Source: Ruminococcaceae bacterium KH2T8 (lineage in GTDB: Bacteria > Bacillota > Clostridia > Saccharofermentanales > Saccharofermentanaceae). From it: 64,000 nucleotides of DNA. A program made the position numbers and the translations under genes. A model generated the notes under the pieces. The model was not told where the DNA came from. It saw only the letters and a list, made by a program, of their open reading frames with translations, and made no database searches. The DNA lies in contig FOIY01000004.1 in assembly GCA_900111435.1 (NCBI GenBank), forward strand, positions 124,001-188,000, in the 5' to 3' direction. Positions 26,317 through 36,008 of this stretch are shown piece after piece (the first letter of the stretch is position 1; each line of letters begins with the position of its first letter).

Positions 26317-27624
26317 ATGACAAGAGATTACAGTACACAGATGGAAGCGGCACGAAAGGGTATCATCACACCCGAGATGAAGATCGTCGCCAAGAAGGAA
26401 TACAGGACCGAAGAGGAGATCAGGGATCTTGTGGCAAGAGGTCAGGTCGCGATCTGCGCCAATAAGCTTCATACATGCCTTGATCCCGAGGGTGTCGGAT
26501 CGATGCTCAGGACTAAGATAAATGTCAATCTCGGAGTCTCTCGCGACTGCAAGGATTACGATATCGAGATGCAGAAGGTTCAGGCTGCGGTAGACATGGG
26601 AGCCGAGGCGATCATGGACCTTTCAAGCCACGGCGACACGATCCCCTTCAGGCGCAAGCTTACTTCCGAATGTAAGGCTATGATCGGTACCGTTCCGGTA
26701 TATGATTCGGTCATCCATTATCAGAGAGATCTCGCTACGCTTACGGCTAAGGATCTTATCGATGTCATAAGGCTCCACGCGCAGGACGGAGTTGATTTCG
26801 TGACCCTGCACTGCGGTATCACGAGACATACGATCGACCAGATCAAAAAGCATAAGAGAAAGATGAATATCGTATCAAGAGGCGGCTCGTTGATCTTCGC
26901 ATGGATGTGCATGACCGGTAACGAGAATCCGTTCTATGAATACTACGATGAGATCCTCGATATCTGCAGGGAATACGATGTGACTATCTCCCTCGGGGAC
27001 GCATGCCGCCCGGGCTGTCTTGCTGATGCTTCCGACGTATGTCAGATCGAGGAGCTCGTAAGGCTCGGTGAGCTTACAAAGCGCGCATGGGAGAAGGATG
27101 TACAGGTAATGGTCGAGGGCCCCGGGCACATGCCGATGGATCAGATCGAAGCCAATATGAAGCTTCAGCAGACTATCTGCATGGGCGCGCCTTTCTATGT
27201 CTTAGGTCCCCTCGTTACCGATATCGCCCCCGGATACGATCACATCACATCCGCTATCGGAGGCGCCATCGCCGCATCCGCGGGAGCAGCTTTCCTCTGC
27301 TACGTTACGCCTGCAGAGCATCTCGCGCTTCCCAATGTCGACGATGTAAAGCAGGGCATCATCGCGTCCAAGATCGCGGCTCATGCTGCCGATATCGCGA
27401 AGAAGATCCCACATGCCATGGATATCGATAATAAGATGGCGGATGCCAGGAGAGTATTCGACTGGGATACCCAGTGGGAGTGTTCGATCGATCCCGAGAC
27501 AGCAAAGGCCATCCGTGATTCAAGAGCTCCGGAGCATGACGATACCTGTTCGATGTGCGGAAAGTTCTGTGCCGTAAGGAGCATGAACAAGGCCTTGAAC
27601 GGTGAATATATAGACATCCTTTGA
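26317..27624 (+). CDS. thiC: Phosphomethylpyrimidine synthase, radical SAM
   Basis: A 435-residue ThiC that converts aminoimidazole ribotide to the thiamine pyrimidine. It has [44 protein letters not shown] and the C-terminal cluster motif CSMCGKFC (CX2CX4C), which holds the 4Fe-4S cluster. The start [15 protein letters not shown] is standard. The operon can make the pyrimidine itself but appears to salvage thiazole, since no thiG/thiH/thiS is seen here. Confidence 0.96.
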   Translation: MTRDYSTQMEAARKGIITPEMKIVAKKEYRTEEEIRDLVARGQVAICANKLHTCLDPEGVGSMLRTKINVNLGVSRDCKDYDIEMQKVQAAVDMGAEAIMDLSSHGDTIPFRRKLTSECKAMIGTVPVYDSVIHYQRDLATLTAKDLIDVIRLHAQDGVDFVTLHCGITRHTIDQIKKHKRKMNIVSRGGSLIFAWMCMTGNENPFYEYYDEILDICREYDVTISLGDACRPGCLADASDVCQIEELVRLGELTKRAWEKDVQVMVEGPGHMPMDQIEANMKLQQTICMGAPFYVLGPLVTDIAPGYDHITSAIGGAIAASAGAAFLCYVTPAEHLALPNVDDVKQGIIASKIAAHAADIAKKIPHAMDIDNKMADARRVFDWDTQWECSIDPETAKAIRDSRAPEHDDTCSMCGKFCAVRSMNKALNGEYIDIL

Positions 27625-27663
27625 TCCGTATCCCTCATGTCCTGCCCCGGTGATAATGATCGT

Positions 27664-27717
27664 TAAGTGGTCATGAGCCGCCCTCTAATGATACAATCCG
27701 AATGAAAACACCACTTA
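27664..27717 (+). promoter_or_regulatory. Candidate regulated promoter of the lipoprotein-TCS-ABC module
   Basis: TAAGTGGT (27664-27671) and ACCACTTA (27710-27717) form an eight-base inverted repeat around a TACAAT (27692-27697) that could be a -10. A related TAAGTGAC is found in the dyad at 30842-30857 inside the same module. Binding by the module's NarL-type regulator is inferred. Confidence 0.4.
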
Positions 27718-27736
27718 GGGAAAAAGGGAGAGTACC

Positions 27737-28942
27737 ATGAAGAAAGGGATAAAGACAGTAAGTGCAGTTCTTGTGTTGTCGCTCATGACGGGAACGCTCA
27801 GCGGATGTGACAATATCTTCGCCGGAAAGAAGAAAGAGTCGCAGGAAGAAGCCGTAAGGAACTATATCAGCGCATGCATGGAGTTCAGATATGATGACTC
27901 CATGGATTGCGTAAGCGGAGATGATGCTTTTCAGGATGTTGCTATAGAAGTGCCCAGGTATGATCTTGTAGCCGCATGTCTTTCGTGCGCTACGATAGAG
28001 ATCGTAAGTAACGAGGATGATCAGATCTCGGTTGAGATCACGGCTCCCGATGTCGATAAGACGATCCGTAATGGAGATCCCGGAGACTATGATATCGATC
28101 ATCTGAAATCGATGGTCACAGGCTCTGAATATACCGAAGAGAATACCTTCGAATTCGATATGGTGAAAGTGGACAGGAACTGGCTGATCGATGAGGACTC
28201 CACGGAAGATCTTGCCAAATATATAAGCGAGATCGGTCTGGAGACGGAATCTGTCGTGAAACTGGGGACCAACGCCTGTTCGCTCGTCGACGGATTCCTG
28301 GGGCAGCTCGGTGTCGGAGATGTGGATGCGGCGATGAATCTCACTACGAATTCTGCTTATGCCGCTAATTCGAATTTTATGTCAGCGGACGACAATGCCG
28401 ATACATATGTCCTCCTGTTCTCGGGCTACGAATTTGAAACGGAGCTCGACTGTGTTGATGATCAGTCGGCAACGGTCACAGTAACGGGAACAAGACCTTC
28501 GATCGCACAGGGTATGGAGATCGTATCCGATGATCCTGATGTAATGATCCCTTATATAAAGACGATACTGACACTCTATGCCGATAGCGGGATCCTGCTC
28601 CTGTTTACCGGGGATTTTTCCACGGCAGGGGGCACCGGTTATGACTTCTATAACTTTTATGATGATATCATGGCCGGTATCAATCAGGTCACGGCTGCGG
28701 CAGCGGAAGTCGCTCCGTCTGAAGAATTCTCCGTCTCAGTGGACGTGGTCCTTAATTCCAACGGAGTTCCCAAGATAGATGAGTATGATACCGATTACTT
28801 TTTTGAAGGTACGGAAACTCCCGTGATAAGAGAGGATTTCTACGATCAGGCACTGGATGAACTCCTGGATGAAGGCGTCATCACACAGGAAGAATACGAT
28901 CTCCTCTATGAGAGCGGACCTGAAGGACTGATGACTTTCTGA
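27737..28942 (+). CDS. Lipoprotein at the head of a sensor/ABC module
   Basis: A lipoprotein signal (MKKGIKTVSAVLVLSLM, lipobox LSGC, about residue 24) is followed by about 375 acidic residues. Two segments look alike (about 35-160 and 185-310): each opens with a helix leading to acidic/Ser-rich strands, so a duplicated fold is possible. No known family is recognised. Two bases separate it from the kinase gene, so it may be the outer sensor or accessory part of the signalling system. Confidence 0.82.
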   Translation: MKKGIKTVSAVLVLSLMTGTLSGCDNIFAGKKKESQEEAVRNYISACMEFRYDDSMDCVSGDDAFQDVAIEVPRYDLVAACLSCATIEIVSNEDDQISVEITAPDVDKTIRNGDPGDYDIDHLKSMVTGSEYTEENTFEFDMVKVDRNWLIDEDSTEDLAKYISEIGLETESVVKLGTNACSLVDGFLGQLGVGDVDAAMNLTTNSAYAANSNFMSADDNADTYVLLFSGYEFETELDCVDDQSATVTVTGTRPSIAQGMEIVSDDPDVMIPYIKTILTLYADSGILLLFTGDFSTAGGTGYDFYNFYDDIMAGINQVTAAAAEVAPSEEFSVSVDVVLNSNGVPKIDEYDTDYFFEGTETPVIREDFYDQALDELLDEGVITQEEYDLLYESGPEGLMTF

Positions 28943-28944
28943 TC

Positions 28945-30162
28945 ATGATATCTTCGCCGATAACTCTGATAAAGTGGATATATTCCGTCACCTGCACCGT
29001 TGTACTGGCGTGTGCGGCTTTTGTCACGGGATCTGCTGCCGTAGCCGTAATATGGTTTGCAGTCTCCATGACGGCGGTAACGGCATGCCTCCTTTCTGAC
29101 GACGATTCCATACTTCATAAGATATCGGCTTTCATTCTTATAGCGTCTCCGATCGCTCTCGTCATCCTGACCGGATCGTGGTGGAGCTCTATATACCTTA
29201 CCGTTCCGGCCGTGCTACTCAAGATCGGCAGGAGCGGTATCCGTGTCAGTATCTCGGTGGTGCTCGCAGTGCTTTCGTATGCATGGCACCTGAAGATCTG
29301 CAGTCCCGAGAGGATCGATGTATTAAAGCATGCCCTCCTGCTTTTAGGAATATACCTGATATGGGCGCTTGCCGTGTACTTTATAAGCTTTTATGAAAAC
29401 AAGATGGCGGAGCTCGATCGGGCGGTAAAGCTCGCGGCTCTGGACAGCCTTAACGAGAGACAGCTTCGTGAGGAGATCGCAAAGAAAAAGGCGGTCGATG
29501 AAGCAAATGCCAGACTTCGCGAAAGAGAACGCATAAGCCGTGATATCCATAACTCTGTAGGGCATACGCTCTCGGCCGCTTCGGTCACTTTGGATGCGGC
29601 GCAGCTCCTGATAGATAAGGATACGGATACTGCATCCGCCAAGATGGAACAGGCTAATGTCAGGGTCCATGAAGCAATAGATTCTATAAGAGGCGTAGTC
29701 AGGACTCTTGATTCGGATGACGATACTGTACTGATCCCGGACTATATAGCTTCGCTCAAGGAGCTCATCTCGGGATTTATAATGGATACGGATATCAAGG
29801 TCCATGACAATCTTGACAATATCCGCGAAGAAGGCAAGATAGATATCAGCACGGCGGCTTTCCTGAGCAGCGCTCTGAAGGAACTCCTGACGAACGGCGT
29901 CAAGCACGGGGATGCTACCGTATTTGTCGTGATACTTGAGATCGGAAGTGCGAATATCCTGCTCAAGGTCCAGGATAACGGCAGAGGCTGGGGCGATATC
30001 TCATATGAAGAAAAGCGCCTGAAGCTCATTGACGGATTCGGTCTTCGAAAGCTTCGAGATCACGCGAAGTCGATGGGCGGCGAGATGGAGATCGACGGCA
30101 GGGACGGCTTTGTCGTTTCGATAGATATGCCCCGTTATGTCAGGGAGGGAAAAGATGGCTAA
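28945..30162 (+). CDS. NarL-type sensor histidine kinase
   Basis: 405 residues. Five to six membrane helices (1-160) are followed by a charged coiled coil (about 160-195), then HisKA_3 with the phospho-His in RDIHNSVGHTLS (about 205), and an ATPase domain with ELLTNGVKHG and DNGRGWG...GFGLRKL. It has no extracytoplasmic domain of note, so sensing would be in the membrane or via the neighbouring lipoprotein/ABC proteins. It overlaps the regulator gene by eight bases. Confidence 0.92.
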   Translation: MISSPITLIKWIYSVTCTVVLACAAFVTGSAAVAVIWFAVSMTAVTACLLSDDDSILHKISAFILIASPIALVILTGSWWSSIYLTVPAVLLKIGRSGIRVSISVVLAVLSYAWHLKICSPERIDVLKHALLLLGIYLIWALAVYFISFYENKMAELDRAVKLAALDSLNERQLREEIAKKKAVDEANARLRERERISRDIHNSVGHTLSAASVTLDAAQLLIDKDTDTASAKMEQANVRVHEAIDSIRGVVRTLDSDDDTVLIPDYIASLKELISGFIMDTDIKVHDNLDNIREEGKIDISTAAFLSSALKELLTNGVKHGDATVFVVILEIGSANILLKVQDNGRGWGDISYEEKRLKLIDGFGLRKLRDHAKSMGGEMEIDGRDGFVVSIDMPRYVREGKDG

Positions 30163-30814
30163 GATATTTATGGTAGATGACGAACCTCTCCTTATGGAGA
30201 GCCTTGAGATAATACTCACATACTCAGGCGGTCATTATATCTGCGGTTTTTCCTTTAACGGTGTCGATGCTCTCGAAAAGCTCGATAAAAAGACTCCCGA
30301 CCAGCTCCCCGATGTCATGCTCGTCGACCTCAACATGCCTCAGATGGGCGGTATCGAGCTCATAAGGAAAGTAAAGGCCAAGTATCCCGATATAAAGATA
30401 ATCGTGCTCACTACATTTTATGATGAGAAGAATATCTCGCAGGCATTGGCCGGCGGCGCCATCGGATATCTCCTCAAGGATTCCGGTAAGGACGCGATCA
30501 TCAATGCGGTCGACAGGGCGCTGCAGGGTCAGAGCGTACTCGACGGCAAGGTCATGGAGAAGATCACTCACATGATGGCCGGCGCTTCATCCGAAGGAAC
30601 AAAGAAGTCCGACAATACGGATATATTCGAAGGAAAGGATCTGACGGACAGGGAAAAGGAGATCTGCCGTCTCATCGCGGAAGGCTGCACCAATTCCCAG
30701 ATCGCATCGATCCTCTTTATATCCGAAGGCACGGTAAAGAACTATATCTCATCTATCTACGATAAGTTCGACGTACATGACAGGGCAAAGCTCGCTCTGA
30801 TGCTCAAGGGCTGA
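30155..30814 (+). CDS. NarL/LuxR-family response regulator
   Basis: Receiver domain 1-120 with VDDEP, the phospho-Asp in VDLNMPQ (about 57) and Lys in LLKDSG. A LuxR-type helix-turn-helix fills 150-219 (LTDREKEICRLIAEG, then EGTVKNYISSIYDKF). AGGGAGGG precedes the ATG at 30155. It is the cognate partner of the upstream kinase and probably controls the module through the TAAGTG-containing dyads. Confidence 0.94.
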   Translation: MAKIFMVDDEPLLMESLEIILTYSGGHYICGFSFNGVDALEKLDKKTPDQLPDVMLVDLNMPQMGGIELIRKVKAKYPDIKIIVLTTFYDEKNISQALAGGAIGYLLKDSGKDAIINAVDRALQGQSVLDGKVMEKITHMMAGASSEGTKKSDNTDIFEGKDLTDREKEICRLIAEGCTNSQIASILFISEGTVKNYISSIYDKFDVHDRAKLALMLKG

Positions 30815-30841
30815 AGTATTACCCGGGTCATATCCTAATAT

Positions 30842-30862
30842 GTGACTGCGGTCACTTATATT
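30842..30862 (+). promoter_or_regulatory. Operator dyad and -10 ahead of the S41 protease gene
   Basis: GTGAC-TGCG-GTCAC (30842-30855) is a perfect dyad, directly followed by TATATT (30857-30862) as a possible -10. No -35 is visible at the right place; the dyad occupies that space, as at an activator-dependent promoter. On the minus strand the dyad reads TAAGTGAC, like the repeats at 27664 and 27710. Confidence 0.4.
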
Positions 30863-30913
30863 ATCCTCCTCCGAAAAGTATTATCGTGGCATAAGTTCGG
30901 AAGGAGCATGACT

Positions 30914-32413
30914 TTGAAGAAGAGATACCTTATCTTTTGCATACTGATATGGATAGCGGTAATAGGGATAGCGCCGCTCAATGTCTATGTCGTTTCCATG
31001 AGCGATATCGTTCTGATCGCAGGCGTTATCGCGATCGTTATCGCGGGGGCGTTATTCCTTTTTATGGCGAATTCGCGTAAGGGCGGTAAGGTCGCGGTAT
31101 CGGTCATCTCGCTTCTTGTCACCGTTGCTTTCCTGATGTGCGGATACTTTTGTAATCCTTACTGGAATTCCACTTCCAGACATTCCGATCCCGTTCCTGC
31201 TTCGTTAGGCTACGATGAGGTATTGACATCGGATGCCGCCTTGGAGGATCTCGATTATGCGATGAGATATTTCCGCAAGCTCCATCCCGCATGCTATAAG
31301 GGAGTCCCCGCAGATGTCGAGCAGCGATTTTCGGAAGTGAGGGCGGATATAAGTTCGCGTGACAGCATCACCGTAAATGAGCTCGCCCGAGATATCGAGA
31401 GCATCTTCGCGTTGCTTCATGACGGACATACTCTCGCATCGATAATGGATCGTGATAACAGATTTATAAAGTATGCACTCGAGTGGGACGGAGACGGCTA
31501 TTCCGTGACGGCCGTAAACGGAGTTACGATCGCCGAACTGCTCGCGCAAAAGAGCGATATCTACAGCTTCGAGTGTGAGAGCAGTGAACTTTCGGATATA
31601 AGTAACGACATCATATCGGTAGCTGGTCTTGATTACCTGGGATTTGATATCGATGACGGTATTACTTATACACTCGTAAACGCTGAAGGAGATACCTGTG
31701 AAGTCGTATGTCACGATGAGGACTATCTGACGATCGATGAATACTATGCCTATAACGGGGTCGAAAACGAATCTTCCGGAGAGGATGAAGAGTTTGTTAA
31801 TTACGAGATCGACGAGAGCAGGAGCCTTGCGATATTAAATCTCTATGAGTGCAACTTTAACGATGAATACAAGGACACCGTTCGCGAGATGTTCACCGAG
31901 GTAAGGGATAAGGGTATTCAAAATGTCGCCGTTGATGTGAGGTTCAACCCCGGCGGGAGCGATGCCGTCGTGATCGAATTCTTTCGCTATCTCGATATAG
32001 ATGAGTACAGGATCTGCACATGCGACTGGAGGCTCGGCCCGATCATGATAGACGACAATGACGGGATCGTTCATAACAACAGGTACGAGGATCTGACATT
32101 CACGGGTAACCTCTATGTACTTACGACATCCGAGACATTCAGCGCGGCCATGGAGATGGCGCAGTTCGTTCGTGATAATGACCTTGGAATTATTATCGGA
32201 GAAGCACCGGGCAACGATCCCAACAGTTACGGAGATGTGGCATATTTCTCTCTTCCCAATTCGCATATCTTCATGCAGATATCAACGAAGAACTGGGTAA
32301 GGGCGGATGCTGACGCTCCGGCGGGACTCATAGAGCCCGATATCGAGTGCGACATCACGCACTATGATGATTCGAGAGAAGCACTTTATGAAGCAATAAG
32401 TGAGGATAGATAA
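30914..32413 (+). CDS. Membrane-anchored S41 (C-terminal processing) peptidase
   Basis: Three N-terminal membrane helices are followed by an extracytoplasmic S41 peptidase fold: VDVRFNPGGSDA and the nucleophile Ser in TTSETFSAAMEMAQF, about 130 residues from the end. The PDZ domain of classical CtpA proteases is not evident, so it resembles the tricorn-like S41 group. The TTG at 30914 lies seven bases after AAGGAG; the ATG at 30908 is only one base away from it, so TTG is preferred. The stop overlaps the next ATG by one base. Substrate unknown. Confidence 0.85.
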   Translation: MKKRYLIFCILIWIAVIGIAPLNVYVVSMSDIVLIAGVIAIVIAGALFLFMANSRKGGKVAVSVISLLVTVAFLMCGYFCNPYWNSTSRHSDPVPASLGYDEVLTSDAALEDLDYAMRYFRKLHPACYKGVPADVEQRFSEVRADISSRDSITVNELARDIESIFALLHDGHTLASIMDRDNRFIKYALEWDGDGYSVTAVNGVTIAELLAQKSDIYSFECESSELSDISNDIISVAGLDYLGFDIDDGITYTLVNAEGDTCEVVCHDEDYLTIDEYYAYNGVENESSGEDEEFVNYEIDESRSLAILNLYECNFNDEYKDTVREMFTEVRDKGIQNVAVDVRFNPGGSDAVVIEFFRYLDIDEYRICTCDWRLGPIMIDDNDGIVHNNRYEDLTFTGNLYVLTTSETFSAAMEMAQFVRDNDLGIIIGEAPGNDPNSYGDVAYFSLPNSHIFMQISTKNWVRADADAPAGLIEPDIECDITHYDDSREALYEAISEDR

Positions 32414-33537
32414 TGAGTAGTAACAGAGCAAGACTTTCGCCGTTTCCGTATATCAATCACAACAAGCGAAGGACGGGCGCATTAGTGATCAGCCTTTCCA
32501 TGTTCGCCATGATGATCTATACCCTCGGGTATCTTCTGGGATGCGTAATGGAGCCGTTTGAGAACAATATGTACGGATCATTTGCGAAGAAGACGGTATT
32601 CAGTGCGAGCGTAGATCCGGGAGAATACGAGACTACCGAGGAATGGAATGAGAAGATCACGCCTCTTATCGAAGAGCAGAGGGACAGGGCAAGAGAAGAT
32701 CTCGGGACAGACGATGTTTTTGTCGTAAGGGTCGGCAATGCAAAGCTCAAGTCCATATTCGGTGAGGCGTATACCTCCGTTTATTATTTCGATAACGGAG
32801 AGGATATGCAGCGCTTTTCGGATCACATGGGAGCAGTCCTCGTAAGCGGAAGGATGCCCGAGAATCCCGGGGAGATCGTCGTAGATACGATGGCTTACAA
32901 GAATTCGGGAGAAGATCTCCTGAGCATGCTGGGTGACGGTCATACGATAGTAGGTCAGGTTGAGTGTCCTTACTATGTATTGTTCGGATACCCCCTGAAG
33001 ATCGAGAACAATATAAACCTTATAGCTCTTCATGACGATAAGGATGCAGGCATCATCAGGAAGCTGGAAGATAAGGGCTGGGATCTCGTTTATTCACAGG
33101 ATTACGACTCGTCTTTCGAGCAGTTCCACGAGATGACCGATACTCTGGAGAACATAAAGATTATGATCACGGCGATATCCGGCGGTCTTCTGGGAATATG
33201 CGTGCTCGTCGTACTGTCGATCCATATAAGGGACAGACATGAGGAATGGTGCCTTTTTAACTCCATAGGATTCTCATCATTTGAGATATATATCATGGCA
33301 CTAAAGGAGCTCCTTATCTGCTTTGCCGCCGCACTCTTTATCGGAGGCATCCTGTCGGCTGCTGCCGTCCTCGGAATGGATAAGTTCCTGATAGATCCGA
33401 TGGGATTATACGTGCCGCTCATAAGGCCCGGAGATGAACAGAAGGTCCTCCTGATGCTGATCGCAATATTCGGTCTTTGTCAGATACCGCTTTTCCTGCA
33501 GATCAGGGCCATAAATACAGTAGATCAGATCGAATAA
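32413..33537 (+). CDS. FtsX-like ABC permease (first)
   Basis: 374 residues. One helix near 25-45 is followed by an extracytoplasmic domain of about 210 residues and three helices in the last 130 residues, the MacB/FtsX topology. Such permeases transmit mechanical force from the ATPase rather than moving a solute through the membrane. It is coupled to the S41 protease (TAATG) and followed by the ATPase. Confidence 0.88.
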   Translation: MSSNRARLSPFPYINHNKRRTGALVISLSMFAMMIYTLGYLLGCVMEPFENNMYGSFAKKTVFSASVDPGEYETTEEWNEKITPLIEEQRDRAREDLGTDDVFVVRVGNAKLKSIFGEAYTSVYYFDNGEDMQRFSDHMGAVLVSGRMPENPGEIVVDTMAYKNSGEDLLSMLGDGHTIVGQVECPYYVLFGYPLKIENNINLIALHDDKDAGIIRKLEDKGWDLVYSQDYDSSFEQFHEMTDTLENIKIMITAISGGLLGICVLVVLSIHIRDRHEEWCLFNSIGFSSFEIYIMALKELLICFAAALFIGGILSAAAVLGMDKFLIDPMGLYVPLIRPGDEQKVLLMLIAIFGLCQIPLFLQIRAINTVDQIE

Positions 33538-33554
33538 GAGGGGAGATAAGAAAG

Positions 33555-34235
33555 ATGTTTGAACTTAAGAATGCAACGATGATATATGACATGGATAAGG
33601 AAGAAAAGTCATATGCGATGAAAGGCATAGATATCACATTTCCCGATAAGGGGCTCGTCGGTATAATCGGTCCTTCGGGCTCGGGAAAATCAACCATGAT
33701 GTATACGATGTCTACATTAAAAAAGCTCACCGACGGAGATATTCTCTATAACGGCGAGTCCCTGAACGGAATAAGCGAGAAGAGGCGTCAGCAGCTTCGA
33801 AGAAACGAGTTCGGATTCGTATTCCAGCGCCACTATCTTGTCTCATATATGACGGCGACCGAAAATGTCATCCTTGCCGCTTCGTGCTCACCTTCGCAGG
33901 CGCGGGAGAAGGCTGAGAAGAATCTTATCGATATCGGTCTTAAAAAGAATGAGCTCGGTAAGACTCCGTCAAAGCTCTCGGGCGGTCAGAGGCAGAGAGT
34001 AGCCATAGCAAGAGCCATGATGAACGATCCCAAGGTCCTCTTCGCGGACGAGCCCACGGCATCGCTCGACCATGAGAATGCCTTCCTTGTAATGGACAGG
34101 CTCAAGGAGTATTCAAAGGACAGACTCGTTATCGTTATTACGCACGATCACAGCATCATCAGGGATGCCGACATGACGGTAGAGATGTGGGACGGCAGTC
34201 TCTCCGATGTGACGGCTAAGGGAGGCGAGTCATGA
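33555..34235 (+). CDS. MacB/LolD-type ABC ATPase
   Basis: 226 residues. Walker A GPSGSGKSTMM, Q-loop FVFQRHYLV, signature LSGGQRQRVAIARA, Walker B VLFADEPTASLD, and H-loop VITHDHS. The start is the ATG at 33555 behind GGGGAGATAAG; the longer frame lies in the permease gene. Four-base overlap with the next permease. Confidence 0.93.
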   Translation: MFELKNATMIYDMDKEEKSYAMKGIDITFPDKGLVGIIGPSGSGKSTMMYTMSTLKKLTDGDILYNGESLNGISEKRRQQLRRNEFGFVFQRHYLVSYMTATENVILAASCSPSQAREKAEKNLIDIGLKKNELGKTPSKLSGGQRQRVAIARAMMNDPKVLFADEPTASLDHENAFLVMDRLKEYSKDRLVIVITHDHSIIRDADMTVEMWDGSLSDVTAKGGES

Positions 34236-35371
34236 GCACGTTTGCACCTTTTTCTTACATCAGGAGGAACAGGGCAAGATCCGCGGTCCTCGCCCTTATG
34301 CTGGGCTTTACGGCTGTTTGCTTTCTTGCCGGAATGTATATCGAACATCAGCAGGCGGTATTTGAACTGTCCTACGATAAGCCTTCTGACTACTTACTTG
34401 TATATTCGAATTCAAACAGCATGGAGATCGTGAACGAACTTCGTGATTTCGGGGAAGTCTGTGAAGATTACGCTCCGGATAAGGCTGACACCGTGATCGG
34501 TGTGAGTAATCTGTATTTTTCCTACAAGACCATAATGGGATACGATAACAGCACCGGATCGATATTATTCAGGAAGGAAGAGGACTTCGAGGAATTCAAT
34601 CGCGTCATGACCGACGTCCCGGATGAAGTGGTTCTCAAAGACGGTGAGATCATGTTGTCTCAGACCCTCGCGAACAACTGGGGAGTCAAGGAGGGAGATG
34701 TCCTTGAATATTCGGAGGACTGGGATAAGGCATATTTCGCCGACCCCGTTACCGTAAAGACGATAGTCGATATTCCGGGCATGGTCCTGTACGGAGTATC
34801 AAGTGAAGTAAACGGAGATACCGTGATGTTCCTCAGAAGCGAGCCCGATACCGTCTCGGGATATGATAGGCAGACAGTAAATGACGTTCTCGAGGACGCA
34901 GGGGCAAAGATCAGTGCAGACTATCCGCACATTCAGATCCAGACCAACTACTCATGGCTTAATGAGATCAAAGATCAGCTTTCGATGTTCAAATATATCC
35001 TGTTCGCGATCGCATTCATTATCGGTCTCGTACTCGCGGTAACGGTCAATGCGGCTTTCTCCGCGGCATACGAGAAGCGAAAGTACGAGTTCTCGATCTA
35101 TAAGGCTATCGGCTTTTCAAAGTCGCAGATCTTCGGCAAGGTGGCAGGTGAAGTGCTCCTGCTGGATCTTATCGGACTTATCACGGGAGGGCTTATCTGT
35201 CTCCTGGTCATCCTGACAGTCAACTATATTCTCGGACCTCAGGGCATCTACTTCTTTAAGGTTTCCGTGACCGGTATCCTCTCGACGATCGGCTGCAACC
35301 TCATGGTAGTCGTCCCGACCATTCTTCTGAATTTGAAGAGAGTAAGGAAATATGATGTTACGGTTTACTGA
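34232..35371 (+). CDS. FtsX-like ABC permease (second)
   Basis: 379 residues with the same topology as the first permease: helix at about 16-33, a large outer domain, three C-terminal helices. The start (FAPFSYIRRNRARSAVLAL) parallels the first permease (LSPFPYINHNKRRTGALVI), so they are paralogues that likely form a heterodimer. It ends the module; a weak hairpin ACTGAT/ATCAGT with a T-rich tail (35367-35390) may terminate the transcript. Confidence 0.88.
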   Translation: MSTFAPFSYIRRNRARSAVLALMLGFTAVCFLAGMYIEHQQAVFELSYDKPSDYLLVYSNSNSMEIVNELRDFGEVCEDYAPDKADTVIGVSNLYFSYKTIMGYDNSTGSILFRKEEDFEEFNRVMTDVPDEVVLKDGEIMLSQTLANNWGVKEGDVLEYSEDWDKAYFADPVTVKTIVDIPGMVLYGVSSEVNGDTVMFLRSEPDTVSGYDRQTVNDVLEDAGAKISADYPHIQIQTNYSWLNEIKDQLSMFKYILFAIAFIIGLVLAVTVNAAFSAAYEKRKYEFSIYKAIGFSKSQIFGKVAGEVLLLDLIGLITGGLICLLVILTVNYILGPQGIYFFKVSVTGILSTIGCNLMVVVPTILLNLKRVRKYDVTVY

Positions 35372-35444
35372 TAATTAACATCAGTTTCCCTTTACCGTGG
35401 TAAAATCCATAGTGTAGACGTCTATGCGAAAGGAGCACGGTAAT

Positions 35445-35807
35445 ATGAAGGTTCCCAAGTCCAGAAAGAAGTTCGTAACTATAATGATGTGTATGGCGGC
35501 AGCTATCGTCATCTGGGAGATCCTGTGGATAGTATGCTCGGTATTGTACGGTTCATTCATCCCGGCACTCGCGGGGACGGTAACGGCGATACTCTTTGCC
35601 GTGATCCTCGCGGAGTTCTACTATTCGGGCGCCAGGTTCGTCTGCCCCGAGTGTAACTGCGGATTCGTTCCTCCGAGAGCCGACTTCATGAAGTCGATCC
35701 ACGTTAAGAGAGGAAGAAAGTTCACCTGCCCCACATGCGGCAAGGAAGTCGTAGCTATCGAATCCTTTAAGTGGGACGTAGAAGGCGAGACAGCCGATCA
35801 GGATTAA
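35445..35807 (+). CDS. Small membrane protein with a zinc-ribbon tail
   Basis: 120 residues from the ATG at 35445 (AAGGAG ten bases upstream). Two helices (about 10-30 and 35-58) are followed by a cytoplasmic zinc ribbon: CPECNC near 67 and CPTCG near 97. Proteins of this kind are common in Clostridia, with unknown roles. It follows the ABC module but has its own start region. Confidence 0.75.
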   Translation: MKVPKSRKKFVTIMMCMAAAIVIWEILWIVCSVLYGSFIPALAGTVTAILFAVILAEFYYSGARFVCPECNCGFVPPRADFMKSIHVKRGRKFTCPTCGKEVVAIESFKWDVEGETADQD

Positions 35808-35857
35808 AGTAGATCACGTCGGCGGGCATTCGCTTTAAAGCTCTAGGGTAGTCCAAT

Positions 35858-36000
35858 GTCGCTGTGCATGTCGCTCTTTTCCTCTGATCGAGCGACAAAA
35901 TGAACGACTTTGAGCGAAAGTCGCTGATCGTGTCGCTGCTTTTGCCGGTTTGAGCGACATCATGAGCGATATTTATCTGGTGTTGCTATGTAGCGTCCTG
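35858..36000 (+). repeat. Array of stem-loop units with 62-base period
   Basis: GTCGCT/GTTGCT-starting units lie at 35858, 35920 and 35982, exactly 62 bases apart; the third is partial. Each full unit reads GTCGCT-N6-GTCGCT, a T-rich loop of about 15 bases, then AGCGAC...ATGA-CGAC/CGAT, so the second half can pair with the first. The six bases between the two GTCGCT copies and the loop differ between units. The 36001-36307 remainder of this gap holds the binding-protein remnant, an inverted repeat and the MATE promoter. Confidence 0.7.
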
Positions 36001-36008
36001 CATGGATG

